Source: CAZPLZ01 sp964587525
GTDB taxonomy: Bacteria; Oederibacteriota; CAKKQC01
Direction of reading: 5' to 3'
NCBI GenBank assembly: GCA_964587525.1
Contig: CAZPLZ010000072.1
Location: 1-16,187 of the forward strand
Length of the DNA: 16,187 nt
Shown: one piece after another, positions 6,862-14,242 of the stretch
How positions within the stretch are numbered: position 1 is the first letter of the stretch
Layout: each line of letters opens with the position of its first letter
The notes under the pieces: model-generated
Database searches by the model: none
What the model was told of the DNA's origin: nothing
Seen by the model: the letters and a program-made list of their open reading frames with translations, nothing else
Position numbers and translations under genes: made by a program

Positions 6862-8621
6862 AGATTCCGTTCCAAGCCCTGGAGCAACGCTCGCGCCTGG
6901 GCCAGCCGGTCCGCCATGTCTGCAGAGGTTGTCGCTGACGGCGCGTACCGGATCAGGTCTGCCTCTTCCCAGAGCTCCCTTAAGGTGTGCACCGTGTTTT
7001 CCGGCAGACCTTTGGATTGAAGCCGGTGCTGGATTTCTAGAAGGGTGAGCCCCGGGGCTGAGAGCCCCCATTTGTCTGCCAGGTAGTTCGACAGCGCTTC
7101 CTTAAGCGCCATATGAAAATTCAACCGGTCGCCGGTTCGCACATGGGATTCGGCCTGCTTCAGCTTAAGGCCCGCGGTACGCAGGGCATGGCGGGCCCGC
7201 ACCCCAAGTGGATCACCGAGGAGCTTCCGCCGTCTTAACGCGACCGCCCACCCCACGAGGAAGAACGCGACCGGCACCGCCTGCACGCCCCAGTAAGTGG
7301 CCGGTGGCAGGGCCGGGGTCGGGTGGCGCGGGCCCCTAGAATCGTAGGCTGCCTTCAGGAACCGGATGTCGCGTTCAAGGGTCTTCACGCCCGCTGGCGC
7401 TGCACCGGGTTGTCCCAGCGTGCTTTTGGCCTGTGTCGCCGGGCCAGGCTTCACGGTCAGTTTAAGCGGCTGAGTGCGCAGGGTGACGTACCGACGCGCG
7501 CTGGGATCAAAGACCGGATAGACGATCGCAGGGATGGTGATCCGCCCCGTGGACTGGGGAATCAGGACCGCTTTGAAGGTTTTCGCACCCCGAATGGCGT
7601 CGCCGGAATTCGTGACGTTCAGGCTGGTGATGGTCTCGTAGCGGCGGGTGGATTGGATCTGCGGCCAGGCGGGTTCCTTGAGGGATCGCACCAGGCCTTT
7701 CCCGGCGATCTCCACGCTGAGGGTGACTGGCCGCCCCGCCTCCACCGTGGTGTGGTCCAGCGCGGCCGAGATCCGGTAGGAGCCCACCGCCCCGCTGAAC
7801 TGGGGAGGGCGGCCCTCGTCAGGGAGCGCGAGCACGGTGAGCGTGATGGGGTCGGTCTGGAGGGTATGGGTCTTCCCCCCTTGAAAGAACGCCATGAAGG
7901 GGTCCCGGTGGGCCACACTGGCCACGTTGACTTGCAGCGTCGCCGGATTGATCGTGTACGTCCCAGGTGCGATGGGAAACAGGGCGTACCGCAGCTCGCT
8001 GACCTGGTAGCCGATGCCCTGGTGCGGCAACTGTATTTCTTTGGGCCGTAAATCCTCGCTCACGAAGCCGGAAAAGGCGGGGGGGACAAACCGCGGCCGG
8101 GAGAGCAGCTGCACCCTCCGGTAAAACCGAAAGGTGTAGATGACTTGCTCGCCGACATGCGCGCGCCGTTTGTTCAGTTTCCCGGTGACAAAGAGCTGTG
8201 GCTCGCCTGGCTGAGCTGCGGCCTGGCCGGCCCCCGGCGTGGAGGCTGGCGCCTTGGTGACGGTGACGTTGATGGGGGCGGAGCGGTAAGTCTTTCCTTC
8301 ATGGGCGATGGTGAGCGGCGGGATGGTCAGCGTCCCGGTTTTGCGCGGCACCAGCGTGTACCGGAAAGTGACCGAGGAGGACACCTGTCCGTTGACGATC
8401 GTGACATTTTGCGCCCGCCCGGCTGCGTAGACATCAAAAAAGCCGGCGGGCTGTTGCGACCATTGCGGTTGCGGCACGTTGGCGCTGCCCCCGGAGATCT
8501 TGACTGTCAGCATGAATGATTCGTTCACCGCGACTTGGATTCGGTCCACCGTGGCCTTCATGGAGAGTCCCGCTGTACCGACCTGCGCGGTGGTGAGCAG
8601 GTAAACGAGCATGAGTTTCAC
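6858..8621 (-). CDS. batD: BatD family membrane protein
   Basis: A 587-aa protein of the BatD (oxygen tolerance) family. An N-terminal signal (MKLMLVYLLTTAQVGTAG) precedes a long beta-rich exported region (about 20-440). This includes repeated strands such as FRYTLVPRKTGTLTIPPLTI and YALFPIAPGTYTINP, typical of BatD. A transmembrane helix lies at about 443-462, followed by a basic stop (RRRK). The roughly 113-residue helical C-terminal domain is probably cytoplasmic (FHMALKEALSNYLADKWGL to EEADLIRYAP). It likely acts as an envelope scaffold for the VWA partners. GTG 8621 overlaps the batB-C stop by 4 nt (GTGA) and so suits translational coupling; ATG 8612, with a GGTG 8 nt before it, is an alternative three codons in. 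The C-terminal domain has a shorter counterpart in the BatD-like gene at 11334-12269. Confidence 0.9.
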   Translation of the reverse strand: MKLMLVYLLTTAQVGTAGLSMKATVDRIQVAVNESFMLTVKISGGSANVPQPQWSQQPAGFFDVYAAGRAQNVTIVNGQVSSSVTFRYTLVPRKTGTLTIPPLTIAHEGKTYRSAPINVTVTKAPASTPGAGQAAAQPGEPQLFVTGKLNKRRAHVGEQVIYTFRFYRRVQLLSRPRFVPPAFSGFVSEDLRPKEIQLPHQGIGYQVSELRYALFPIAPGTYTINPATLQVNVASVAHRDPFMAFFQGGKTHTLQTDPITLTVLALPDEGRPPQFSGAVGSYRISAALDHTTVEAGRPVTLSVEIAGKGLVRSLKEPAWPQIQSTRRYETITSLNVTNSGDAIRGAKTFKAVLIPQSTGRITIPAIVYPVFDPSARRYVTLRTQPLKLTVKPGPATQAKSTLGQPGAAPAGVKTLERDIRFLKAAYDSRGPRHPTPALPPATYWGVQAVPVAFFLVGWAVALRRRKLLGDPLGVRARHALRTAGLKLKQAESHVRTGDRLNFHMALKEALSNYLADKWGLSAPGLTLLEIQHRLQSKGLPENTVHTLRELWEEADLIRYAPSATTSADMADRLAQARALLQGLERNL

Positions 8622-10339
8622 CAGTCTTTCACGCCCACGGCGGGCTTCTTCCCCTTGTTCCCGGCCCGCCGCTGGGCTTCCCGGGTCTTGCGCTCCTGGT
8701 CGCGGACCATCTCCAAGATGCGCTCGGCATCTTCTTTTGAGAGCTGGCTGGGCTGTTTCTTGGCCTGAGGGTCTTGTCCTCCCGGGCCCTTACCTTGCTG
8801 GGGTTGCCGAGGCCGCTTCGAGGACTTGATCCACTCGAGGTTGTATTTGGCATCCTCGTCCTGAGAATTCCACCTCAGCGTTTCTTTGAACGCCTGGATG
8901 GCTTTCCCCTCCTGGCCAGCGCGGAACAGCGCACAGCCACGGTTGTACGCGATGACGGATTTCAGCCGCGGGTGCCGGGCCAGGGTGTCCGCCTGCTCGT
9001 AGAATTCCAGGGCCTCCTCAAACTCTCCTTCGTGATAGTAGGTGTTGCCGGTATTGTACGGTGCCTCAGCCGCTTCTGGCTTTTCGGCTTGGGCGTTGAA
9101 GTATTCCTGGCGCGCCTCCTCCAGCCGTCCGGCCGTGTAGTGCCTGTTGCCTGCCTTAAGGTGCGAACGGAAACTGGTCTGCCCTGGCGTGGCGAGGAGC
9201 GACAGGACGGACCCCAGCAGCAGAGCATGTGCAACCGCCCCCCCTCTCCCTTTCTCTTCCCCTCTCCCCCTGAAGGGGGGAGAGGGGAGGGTGAGGGGGG
9301 GAAGCCTGATGGACTTCAGTTTTTCCCATACTCGCCGGTAATACTCCTGCCGTAACGGAAGGAGGAACTCTGCGATGAGCAGCAGCACGGCCAGCAGGAC
9401 GAGCGGCTGGTACCGTTCCTCCCGCACACGGTACATCTGGGTGGACAGCGTCTGGCCGGCGAACGAAGAAATCTGGCCTGCCAGCGTGAGGATCTCGCTG
9501 TCGTCCGGGGTGCTGCGGTAATAGCGGCCGCCGGTGATCCGGGCTATCTCCAGCAGCGTCGCCTCGTCCAGCCGGGACAGCACGGTCTCGCCCTTGTCAT
9601 CTTTCTTGAAGCTTGTGACCGCGCCGGATTCGTCCCGCAGTTTGATCACGTCACCCTCGGGTGTCCCCAGTCCCAGCGTGAAGATTTTCACACCGGCCTT
9701 TTTTGCTTCCTGAGCGGCGCCTAGTGGGTCGCTGTTCCGGGTGTCTTCGCCGTCGGTCAGGAGCACGAGAATTTTCTGGGTCTGGGACGACTTGGGGAAG
9801 TGTGCCAGCGCTCGCCGCACGGCGCTGCCCAGGGCTGTCCCTGGCACGGGCACAATGCCGGTGGAGACCGAGTCCAGGAACAGGCCTGCCGCCTCCACGT
9901 CCAGAGTGAGCGGGCACTGCAGGAAGGCGTCTCCCGCGAACGCGATAACTCCGACCCGGTCTCCTTTCAGAGACTGGATGAGCAATCCGAGCGAGCGTTT
10001 AGCCTTGGCCATGCGCGAGGGTGGCACGTCCTCGGCCAGCATGCTGGCCGAGACGTCCATGGCGACGATCACGTCGTTGCCCCGGCGGCGGATCTCGGTC
10101 AGCTTCGTACCGAACTGCGGCCGGGCGGCGGCCGCCACGAGCGCCACCAGCGCGGCCAAGCCCAGGAGAAAGCACCATCGCCGGCGCTCCGTGGCTGGAT
10201 CGATGAGTAAACGGATCAGATCCTTCTCGCCGAACCGGACAAGCCGCTGCCGCTCCTGTTGCCGGCGCCACCACCAGGCGGCCGCGTATGCGGCGACCGC
10301 GAGGAGCCACCAGAGACGGGCAGGTTCCGCGATTCCCAT
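8618..10339 (-). CDS. batB: BatB-BatC fusion: VWA membrane protein joined to TPR protein
   Basis: A 573-aa fusion. The first part is BatB: two N-terminal membrane helices (about 9-22 and 48-66), a VWA domain with a complete MIDAS (D95, S97, S99; T168; D196 in LTDGED), and a third helix (YQPLVLLAVLLLIAEFLLPL) followed by a basic cytoplasmic stretch. Residues 347-367 (PPLTLPSPPFRGRGEEKGRGG) are encoded by a C/G-rich palindromic repeat. Next comes a signal-peptide-like hydrophobic segment (AHALLLGSVLSLLATPG), then a BatC-like part: about three TPR units, a Pro/Gln/Lys-rich linker and the BatC-style tail LSKEDAERILEMVRDQE, ending in VKDW. The hydrophobic segment can serve as a fourth helix, placing the TPRs in the periplasm. 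ATG 10339 overlaps the batA stop by 1 nt (TGATG). The frame extends upstream to 10417 but only inside batA, so I rejected that start. No ATG, GTG or TTG opens the BatC part in frame at the junction. Confidence 0.9.
   Translation of the reverse strand: MGIAEPARLWWLLAVAAYAAAWWWRRQQERQRLVRFGEKDLIRLLIDPATERRRWCFLLGLAALVALVAAAARPQFGTKLTEIRRRGNDVIVAMDVSASMLAEDVPPSRMAKAKRSLGLLIQSLKGDRVGVIAFAGDAFLQCPLTLDVEAAGLFLDSVSTGIVPVPGTALGSAVRRALAHFPKSSQTQKILVLLTDGEDTRNSDPLGAAQEAKKAGVKIFTLGLGTPEGDVIKLRDESGAVTSFKKDDKGETVLSRLDEATLLEIARITGGRYYRSTPDDSEILTLAGQISSFAGQTLSTQMYRVREERYQPLVLLAVLLLIAEFLLPLRQEYYRRVWEKLKSIRLPPLTLPSPPFRGRGEEKGRGGAVAHALLLGSVLSLLATPGQTSFRSHLKAGNRHYTAGRLEEARQEYFNAQAEKPEAAEAPYNTGNTYYHEGEFEEALEFYEQADTLARHPRLKSVIAYNRGCALFRAGQEGKAIQAFKETLRWNSQDEDAKYNLEWIKSSKRPRQPQQGKGPGGQDPQAKKQPSQLSKEDAERILEMVRDQERKTREAQRRAGNKGKKPAVGVKDW
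9239..9302. repeat. C/G-rich palindromic repeat inside batB-C (REP/MITE-like)
   Basis: Centre: a perfect 12-bp inverted repeat, CCCCTCTCCCCC (9259-9270) and GGGGGAGAGGGG (9276-9287), around a 5-nt loop TGAAG. It is flanked by C-rich and G-rich tracts. The composition differs sharply from the surrounding genes, and the in-frame product LTLPSPPFRGRGEE resembles peptides that come from translated dispersed palindromic repeats in other bacterial genomes (from memory, not searched). No second copy occurs in this window. No U-tract follows, so it is not a terminator. Confidence 0.7.
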
Positions 10340-11337
10340 CAGGGGAGGCCTTTGAAGACGAGCCGGCCAAGCGCTAGCTCCAGCCCCACGAGCAGCAGGC
10401 CTGGAAGGAGCAGCCACTCGAACCGCTCGAGATACTCGGTGAACCGTTTCACTGTGATCTCGGTCTTTTCCAGTTTGTCGATTTCATCGAAGATCACCTT
10501 GAGAGCTTTCGCGTTGGTGGCCCGGAAGTACTTTCCGCCGGTGGCCGTGGCGACCTTGGTGAGCGTTTCTTCATCGAGGCTGTCGGCGATCCTCACCCGC
10601 CGGGTGCCGAAGATCGGATCCTGCATGGTGATGAATCCTCCCTTAGGCGACGCCGCACCGATAGCATAGATCTTGATGCCGAAGCTTAAACCCGCTTTGG
10701 CCGCGGTCACGGGATCCACGGTGCCCGCGTTGTTCGCGCCGTCGGTGAGCAGCACGATCACTTTGCTTTTGGCGGGAGTGGACTTCAGACGCGCCACGCA
10801 GATGGCCAGCCCGTCGCCGATCGCGGTGCGTTTGGCCGGGAGGACCCCGATCTGGATCTGCTTGAGCAACCCGGCGAGCGCGCCGTGGTCCATGGTCAGC
10901 GGGCACTGGGTCATTGCACTTTCCGCGAAGACGACCAGGCCGATCCGGTCGTGCCGCCGTTTTTCGATGAAGTTCAGCGCCGATTCTTTGGCGACGGTGA
11001 TGCGGTTCCTGGGCGTGAAATCTTCCGCCCGCATGCTGTCCGACACATCCAGGCACAGGAGGATATCCGTCGCCTTCATGTTCCGCTCGCCGCTCTTTAA
11101 GCCCTGCTGCGGGCGGGCCAGCGCCAGGATGAGCAGCCCCAGGGCGCTCACTCGCAAGATCTCCTGCACCCGCCCCCAGAGGAGCGCCTTTCTGTTTGCC
11201 AGGCGCCGAAGCGGCGCGAGGTGGGAATACTCCACGGCGGGCTCGTTCAAGCGTTTGAACCGCGCGAGATACCAGAGGACGGGCAACGCCAGCAGCAGCC
11301 AGAGGTAACCAGGGGAGGCGAAGGTCATGGAGGTCAT
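10339..11337 (-). CDS. batA: BatA family VWA membrane protein
   Basis: A 332-aa protein with the BatA layout: an N-terminal helix (about 10-26, YLWLLLALPVLWYLARF), a second helix (about 62-75, LRVSALGLLILALARP), a VWA domain, and a C-terminal helix (FEWLLLPGLLLVGLELALG). The MIDAS metal site is complete: D97, S99, S101 in LDVSDSM, T171 in AKRTAIGDG, D199 in LLTDGANN. VWA domains with MIDAS sites bind partner proteins through a divalent cation; here the likely partners are BatB and the MoxR ATPase. ATG 11337 overlaps the upstream stop by 4 nt (ATGA) and has a GGAG Shine-Dalgarno at 7-nt spacing. A second in-frame ATG at 11328 has none. Its stop overlaps the batB start by 1 nt. Confidence 0.94.
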   Translation of the reverse strand: MTSMTFASPGYLWLLLALPVLWYLARFKRLNEPAVEYSHLAPLRRLANRKALLWGRVQEILRVSALGLLILALARPQQGLKSGERNMKATDILLCLDVSDSMRAEDFTPRNRITVAKESALNFIEKRRHDRIGLVVFAESAMTQCPLTMDHGALAGLLKQIQIGVLPAKRTAIGDGLAICVARLKSTPAKSKVIVLLTDGANNAGTVDPVTAAKAGLSFGIKIYAIGAASPKGGFITMQDPIFGTRRVRIADSLDEETLTKVATATGGKYFRATNAKALKVIFDEIDKLEKTEITVKRFTEYLERFEWLLLPGLLLVGLELALGRLVFKGLP

Positions 11338-12269
11338 GATGCGGCTCCTACCGGCGTGAGGACTGAGGGGCGGGGCGACGTGTGATCCACGAACTTCCGG
11401 ACCCGCTCCACGTCAGCCTGAACACTGCCCGGGTCTGGGACGTACTTCGCGAACTTCACGAGGTCGCAGCTCTCGAGGAGGAAGCGAACTTCGGTGAAGA
11501 GCGGACGGAGCTCGTCCCGCTGCCGCAGCTCAGGCAGCAGCTCCGCGGTGGTCCGATCCAGCGCGGGAAGGTGAAAGCGCCCTTCCACATACCGCCGGAA
11601 AATATCTGAGAGCTGGCTGTAAAAGGGCTTGACGTTTCCCTCCTCGAGGAGGCTGGAGGCGAGGAGCGCGTCCAGAGCTTGCCGGGCTGTGCGTTCAGGC
11701 GGAACGGCCGGCACACGTGGTGCTTGAGCTTGAAGGGCGCGTCGCTTCTTCCGCGCCTTAAGCCACCAGCCGGCCACGGCTAGGACCACGGCGGCCAGCG
11801 CCAGCAGCCAAGGCCACCACGAGCGGTAGCCGATCACGCCCTTTGGCGGACGCAAATCGCTGGTGTCCTCCGCCTTGGCCAGGACGGATTCCATCTTGAT
11901 GGCATGAGGCTTGATTAGGACGGCCTGCACCCGGCCCGGAGGCTGAATGGCGTTGAAGGGCAGCGCGGGAGTTGCCGTTAGGGTGGCGCTCCAGGGGATG
12001 AGGGTGAAGACGAACCTCGACTCGGCGATCCCGTCATCCAGGAACTTGGCTGGGTGGCGTTTGATGTCCACGATGTCCCAGTCGGCATAGGTAGTTCCGG
12101 AGAGGACAGGGGTGAAACGTACCGCGGGCGGCGCCTGAAAGATGACTTCCAGGCGGATACGGTCACCAACGGTGGCGGTGGGTGGCGAAACCTTGGTTTG
12201 GACTTTGATGTCGATCGCACGGGCAGGAAGCGTCGCTAGCACCATCACTGCCAGGGTCAGGGCGGGCAT
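11334..12269 (-). CDS. BatD-like (short) membrane protein of the Bat operon
   Basis: A 311-aa protein I do not recognise by name. Visible: a signal peptide (MPALTLAVMVLATLPARA), a beta-rich exported domain (about 20-130; TATVGDRIRLEVIFQAP is the Ig-like strand pattern also seen in BatD), a transmembrane helix at about 151-171 followed by KARKKRR, and a helical, probably cytoplasmic domain (about 192-295; PFYSQLSDIFRRYVEGRFHLPALDRTT, then ESCDLVKFAKY). The order is that of BatD at about half the size, and the helical domain parallels the BatD C terminus. DUF4381-type proteins of Bat loci are related candidates. Placed between the DUF58 gene and batA, it may couple the cytoplasmic ATPase/DUF58 side to the membrane VWA proteins; that is inference. 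The start ATG 12269 overlaps the upstream stop by 1 nt (TGATG). Confidence 0.75.
   Translation of the reverse strand: MPALTLAVMVLATLPARAIDIKVQTKVSPPTATVGDRIRLEVIFQAPPAVRFTPVLSGTTYADWDIVDIKRHPAKFLDDGIAESRFVFTLIPWSATLTATPALPFNAIQPPGRVQAVLIKPHAIKMESVLAKAEDTSDLRPPKGVIGYRSWWPWLLALAAVVLAVAGWWLKARKKRRALQAQAPRVPAVPPERTARQALDALLASSLLEEGNVKPFYSQLSDIFRRYVEGRFHLPALDRTTAELLPELRQRDELRPLFTEVRFLLESCDLVKFAKYVPDPGSVQADVERVRKFVDHTSPRPSVLTPVGAAS
11345..11348 (-). promoter_or_regulatory. Shine-Dalgarno GGAG for batA
   Basis: GGAG lies 7 nt before ATG 11337, inside the last codons of the upstream gene. It is the clearest ribosome site among the overlapping junctions of the operon and decides for ATG 11337 over ATG 11328. 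Confidence 0.6.
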
Positions 12270-13165
12270 CAGCGGAACCGCTTGGCGCGAGCCGCGAAAA
12301 AGGCCATCAGCGGTTTGATATACGGCTGGCCGGTTTCGAGTGGAATCGTGTCCAGTCCGACCCGCTTGAAGATGTCATCCCTGGTGCGGCGGCGTTCCTC
12401 CTGCAGGTTTCGCAATTGTTCTCTGATCCTGGGATCGCCGGTGTCCAACATGAGCTGTTCTCCGGTCTCCAGGTCCTCGAACCGGATCCAGCCAACCGGT
12501 GGCAGCTCCCGTTCGCGAGGATCCTCCAGCACGAATGCGATCGTGTCGTGGTGACGTTGTGTGACCGCAAGCTGTTTTTCCCAGCCTTCGGCGAGAAAAT
12601 CGGAAAACAGGAAGACGATGGCGCGTTTGCGCTGGACGCGGTTTAAGAAAGCCAGTGCGTCACCCAGGCTCGTCCCGCGGCCGTGGGGCTTTAAGACAAG
12701 CATGTCGCGGAGGAGGCGGAGCGCGTGCAGCTTGCTTTTCCTGGGGGCCACGTATCGGTCCACCGCATCGCTGAACAACAGCAGGCCGACCTTGTCGTTG
12801 TTACGCAGGGCCGCGAAGGTCAGCAGGGCGGCCAGCTCCACGGCCAGCGTGTGCTTAGATTGGCCGACCGTCCCGAACTTGAGCGAAGCGCTGCTGTCCA
12901 CAACCAAGATCAGGGTCAGCTCGCGTTCTTCCGCGAACTGCTTGACGTACGGGGTGGCCATCCGGGCGGTCACGTTCCAGTCGATCGAGCGGATGTCATC
13001 GCCCGGCTGGTACTCACGCACTTCAGCAAAGGTCATCCCACGGCCCTTGAACGTGGATAGGTACCGCCCGGCAAACAGATCGTTGACGAGGCGGCGGGTG
13101 TAGATTTCCAGCCGCCGGATGTGCTGGAGGGTTTCAGAAGAAAATGGCGCGGTCTCTGTTGCCAT
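12269..13165 (-). CDS. DUF58 domain protein (VWA-like, MoxR-associated)
   Basis: A 298-aa protein without signal peptide or membrane helix, so probably cytoplasmic. The DUF58 signature is clear: GRGMTFAEVREYQPGDDIRSIDWN (about 41-64), followed by VKQFAEERELTLILVVDSSASL. A VWA-like core keeps a DxSxS metal motif (D90, S92, S94), a Thr in GRGTSLGDAL and an Asp in FLFSDFL. DUF58 genes stand next to moxR across bacteria, and the product is thought to work as the VWA partner or adaptor of the MoxR ATPase. ATG 13165 lies 26 nt after the moxR stop. I see no good Shine-Dalgarno, so translation may depend on read-through from moxR. Confidence 0.93.
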   Translation of the reverse strand: MATETAPFSSETLQHIRRLEIYTRRLVNDLFAGRYLSTFKGRGMTFAEVREYQPGDDIRSIDWNVTARMATPYVKQFAEERELTLILVVDSSASLKFGTVGQSKHTLAVELAALLTFAALRNNDKVGLLLFSDAVDRYVAPRKSKLHALRLLRDMLVLKPHGRGTSLGDALAFLNRVQRKRAIVFLFSDFLAEGWEKQLAVTQRHHDTIAFVLEDPRERELPPVGWIRFEDLETGEQLMLDTGDPRIREQLRNLQEERRRTRDDIFKRVGLDTIPLETGQPYIKPLMAFFAARAKRFR

Positions 13166-13191
13166 GGTCGCTAGCCATTTTGGGTATCTTG

Positions 13192-14181
13192 TTACGGAAC
13201 TTCGACGTTGTCGAGAATTTGGCGGACCAGATCCTCCGTGGTTAGATTCTCCGCCTCCGCTTCATAGGTTAGCAGGATGCGGTGGCGCAGCACATCGGGA
13301 GCGATCGTTTTCACGTCTTCCGGTGTCACGTAGCCCCGCCGGTTGAGGAAGGCCAGCGCCTTGGCGGTGGCGGCCAGCGCCAGGGTGGCGCGGGGTGAGG
13401 CGCCATAGGCGATGAGGGCTTTAAGATTCCCGAGCTTGTACTTGTCCGGCTCCCGGGTCGCCATGGTCAGATCCAGAATGTAGTTCTTGATTTTTTCGTC
13501 CATGTAAATATCCTTGACGAGGCGCCGGACATTCCGGATCTTGTCCAGGCTCACGATCCGGCGCACCGCCGGAAGCTGGCTCCCGGACATGCGCTCCATG
13601 ATGTTCCGCTCCTCCTCCCGGCTGGGGTAGGTCACCTTGAGCTTCAACATGAACCGGTCAATCTGGGCTTCGGGGAGCGGGTACGTGCCTTCCTGCTCGA
13701 TCGGGTTCTGGGTGGCCAGGACCAGGAACGGGTCCTCGAGTGGGTAGGTCACATCGCCGATGGTGATCTGCCGCTCCTGCATGGCTTCCAGGAGGGCGGA
13801 TTGCACCTTGGACGGCGCCCGGTTGATCTCGTCTGCCAGCAGCAGGTGGGTGAAGACCGGCCCTTTGCGCGGGGAGAACTCACCTGTGCGGGGGTTGAAG
13901 ATCAACGTGCCCACCAGGTCCGCCGGCAGCAGGTCGGGGGTGAACTGGATGCGATGGAACTGCGCGTGGATGGTGCTTGCCAGGGTGTGCACCGCCAGCG
14001 TTTTGGCGAGCCCCGGCACGCCCTCAAGCAGGAGGTGACCATCGGCGAACAGTCCCACGAGGAGGCGCTCCAGGAGATACCGCTGTCCGACGATGACCTT
14101 GCCAAGCTCTCCTAGCAGCTCTTCGACGAACAGGCTCTCTTGCTGCACTTGCTCGTTGATCGCTCGAATGTCCTGCGCCAT
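13192..14181 (-). CDS. moxR: MoxR family AAA+ ATPase
   Basis: A 329-aa cytoplasmic MoxR ATPase, thought to act as a chaperone that remodels or inserts cofactors into partner proteins with VWA domains. Motifs: Walker A GVPGLAKT (54-61), Walker B LLLADEIN (113-120), sensor 1 ATQNP (156-160), then EGTYPLPEAQIDRF, a MoxR hallmark, and sensor 2 in GASPRAT. The start is ATG 14181, with a GGAG 6 nt upstream and the family's typical N terminus (AINEQVQQESLFVEELLGELGKVIVGQ). The frame is open further upstream to 14394, but that part crosses the promoter and overlaps the divergent gene. First gene of the Bat operon; a strong sigma-70-like promoter lies just upstream, giving a leader of only about a dozen nt. 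Confidence 0.96.
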   Translation of the reverse strand: MAQDIRAINEQVQQESLFVEELLGELGKVIVGQRYLLERLLVGLFADGHLLLEGVPGLAKTLAVHTLASTIHAQFHRIQFTPDLLPADLVGTLIFNPRTGEFSPRKGPVFTHLLLADEINRAPSKVQSALLEAMQERQITIGDVTYPLEDPFLVLATQNPIEQEGTYPLPEAQIDRFMLKLKVTYPSREEERNIMERMSGSQLPAVRRIVSLDKIRNVRRLVKDIYMDEKIKNYILDLTMATREPDKYKLGNLKALIAYGASPRATLALAATAKALAFLNRRGYVTPEDVKTIAPDVLRHRILLTYEAEAENLTTEDLVRQILDNVEVP

Positions 14182-14187
14182 GAATAG

Positions 14188-14191
14188 CTCC
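14188..14191 (-). promoter_or_regulatory. Shine-Dalgarno GGAG for moxR
   Basis: GGAG is 6 nt before ATG 14181 and fixes the moxR start against the longer open frame. Confidence 0.7.
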
Positions 14192-14199
14192 AAGTGTAC

Positions 14200-14228
14200 A
14201 CGATAAAAAATACGAAGACTTGTTTCAA
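14200..14228 (-). promoter_or_regulatory. sigma-70-like promoter of the moxR-bat operon
   Basis: On the minus strand, TTGAAA (14223-14228, 5 of 6 to consensus) and TATCGT (14200-14205, 4 of 6) are separated by exactly 17 bp of A/T-richer sequence. Transcription would begin near 14193. An 8-bp perfect palindrome GTGTACAC (14194-14201) overlaps the end of the -10 and the start point and could be a regulator half-site or chance. No comparable promoter is visible inside the operon. Confidence 0.6.
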
Positions 14229-14242
14229 GGGTGTCATAATTG

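Noticed and set aside
7323..8051. A 242-aa open frame on the plus strand inside batD
   Set aside because: Arg/Gly-rich shadow with no domain; batD is coherent on the other strand.
8962..9234. A separate batC start at the ATG inside GCACATGCT (minus strand)
   Set aside because: That ATG is in another frame and gives a Cys/Trp/Arg-rich shadow; the BatC part has no in-frame ATG, GTG or TTG at the junction.
9239..9302. Hairpin as an intrinsic terminator between batB and batC
   Set aside because: No U-tract follows the stem on either strand, and the coding frame passes through it intact.
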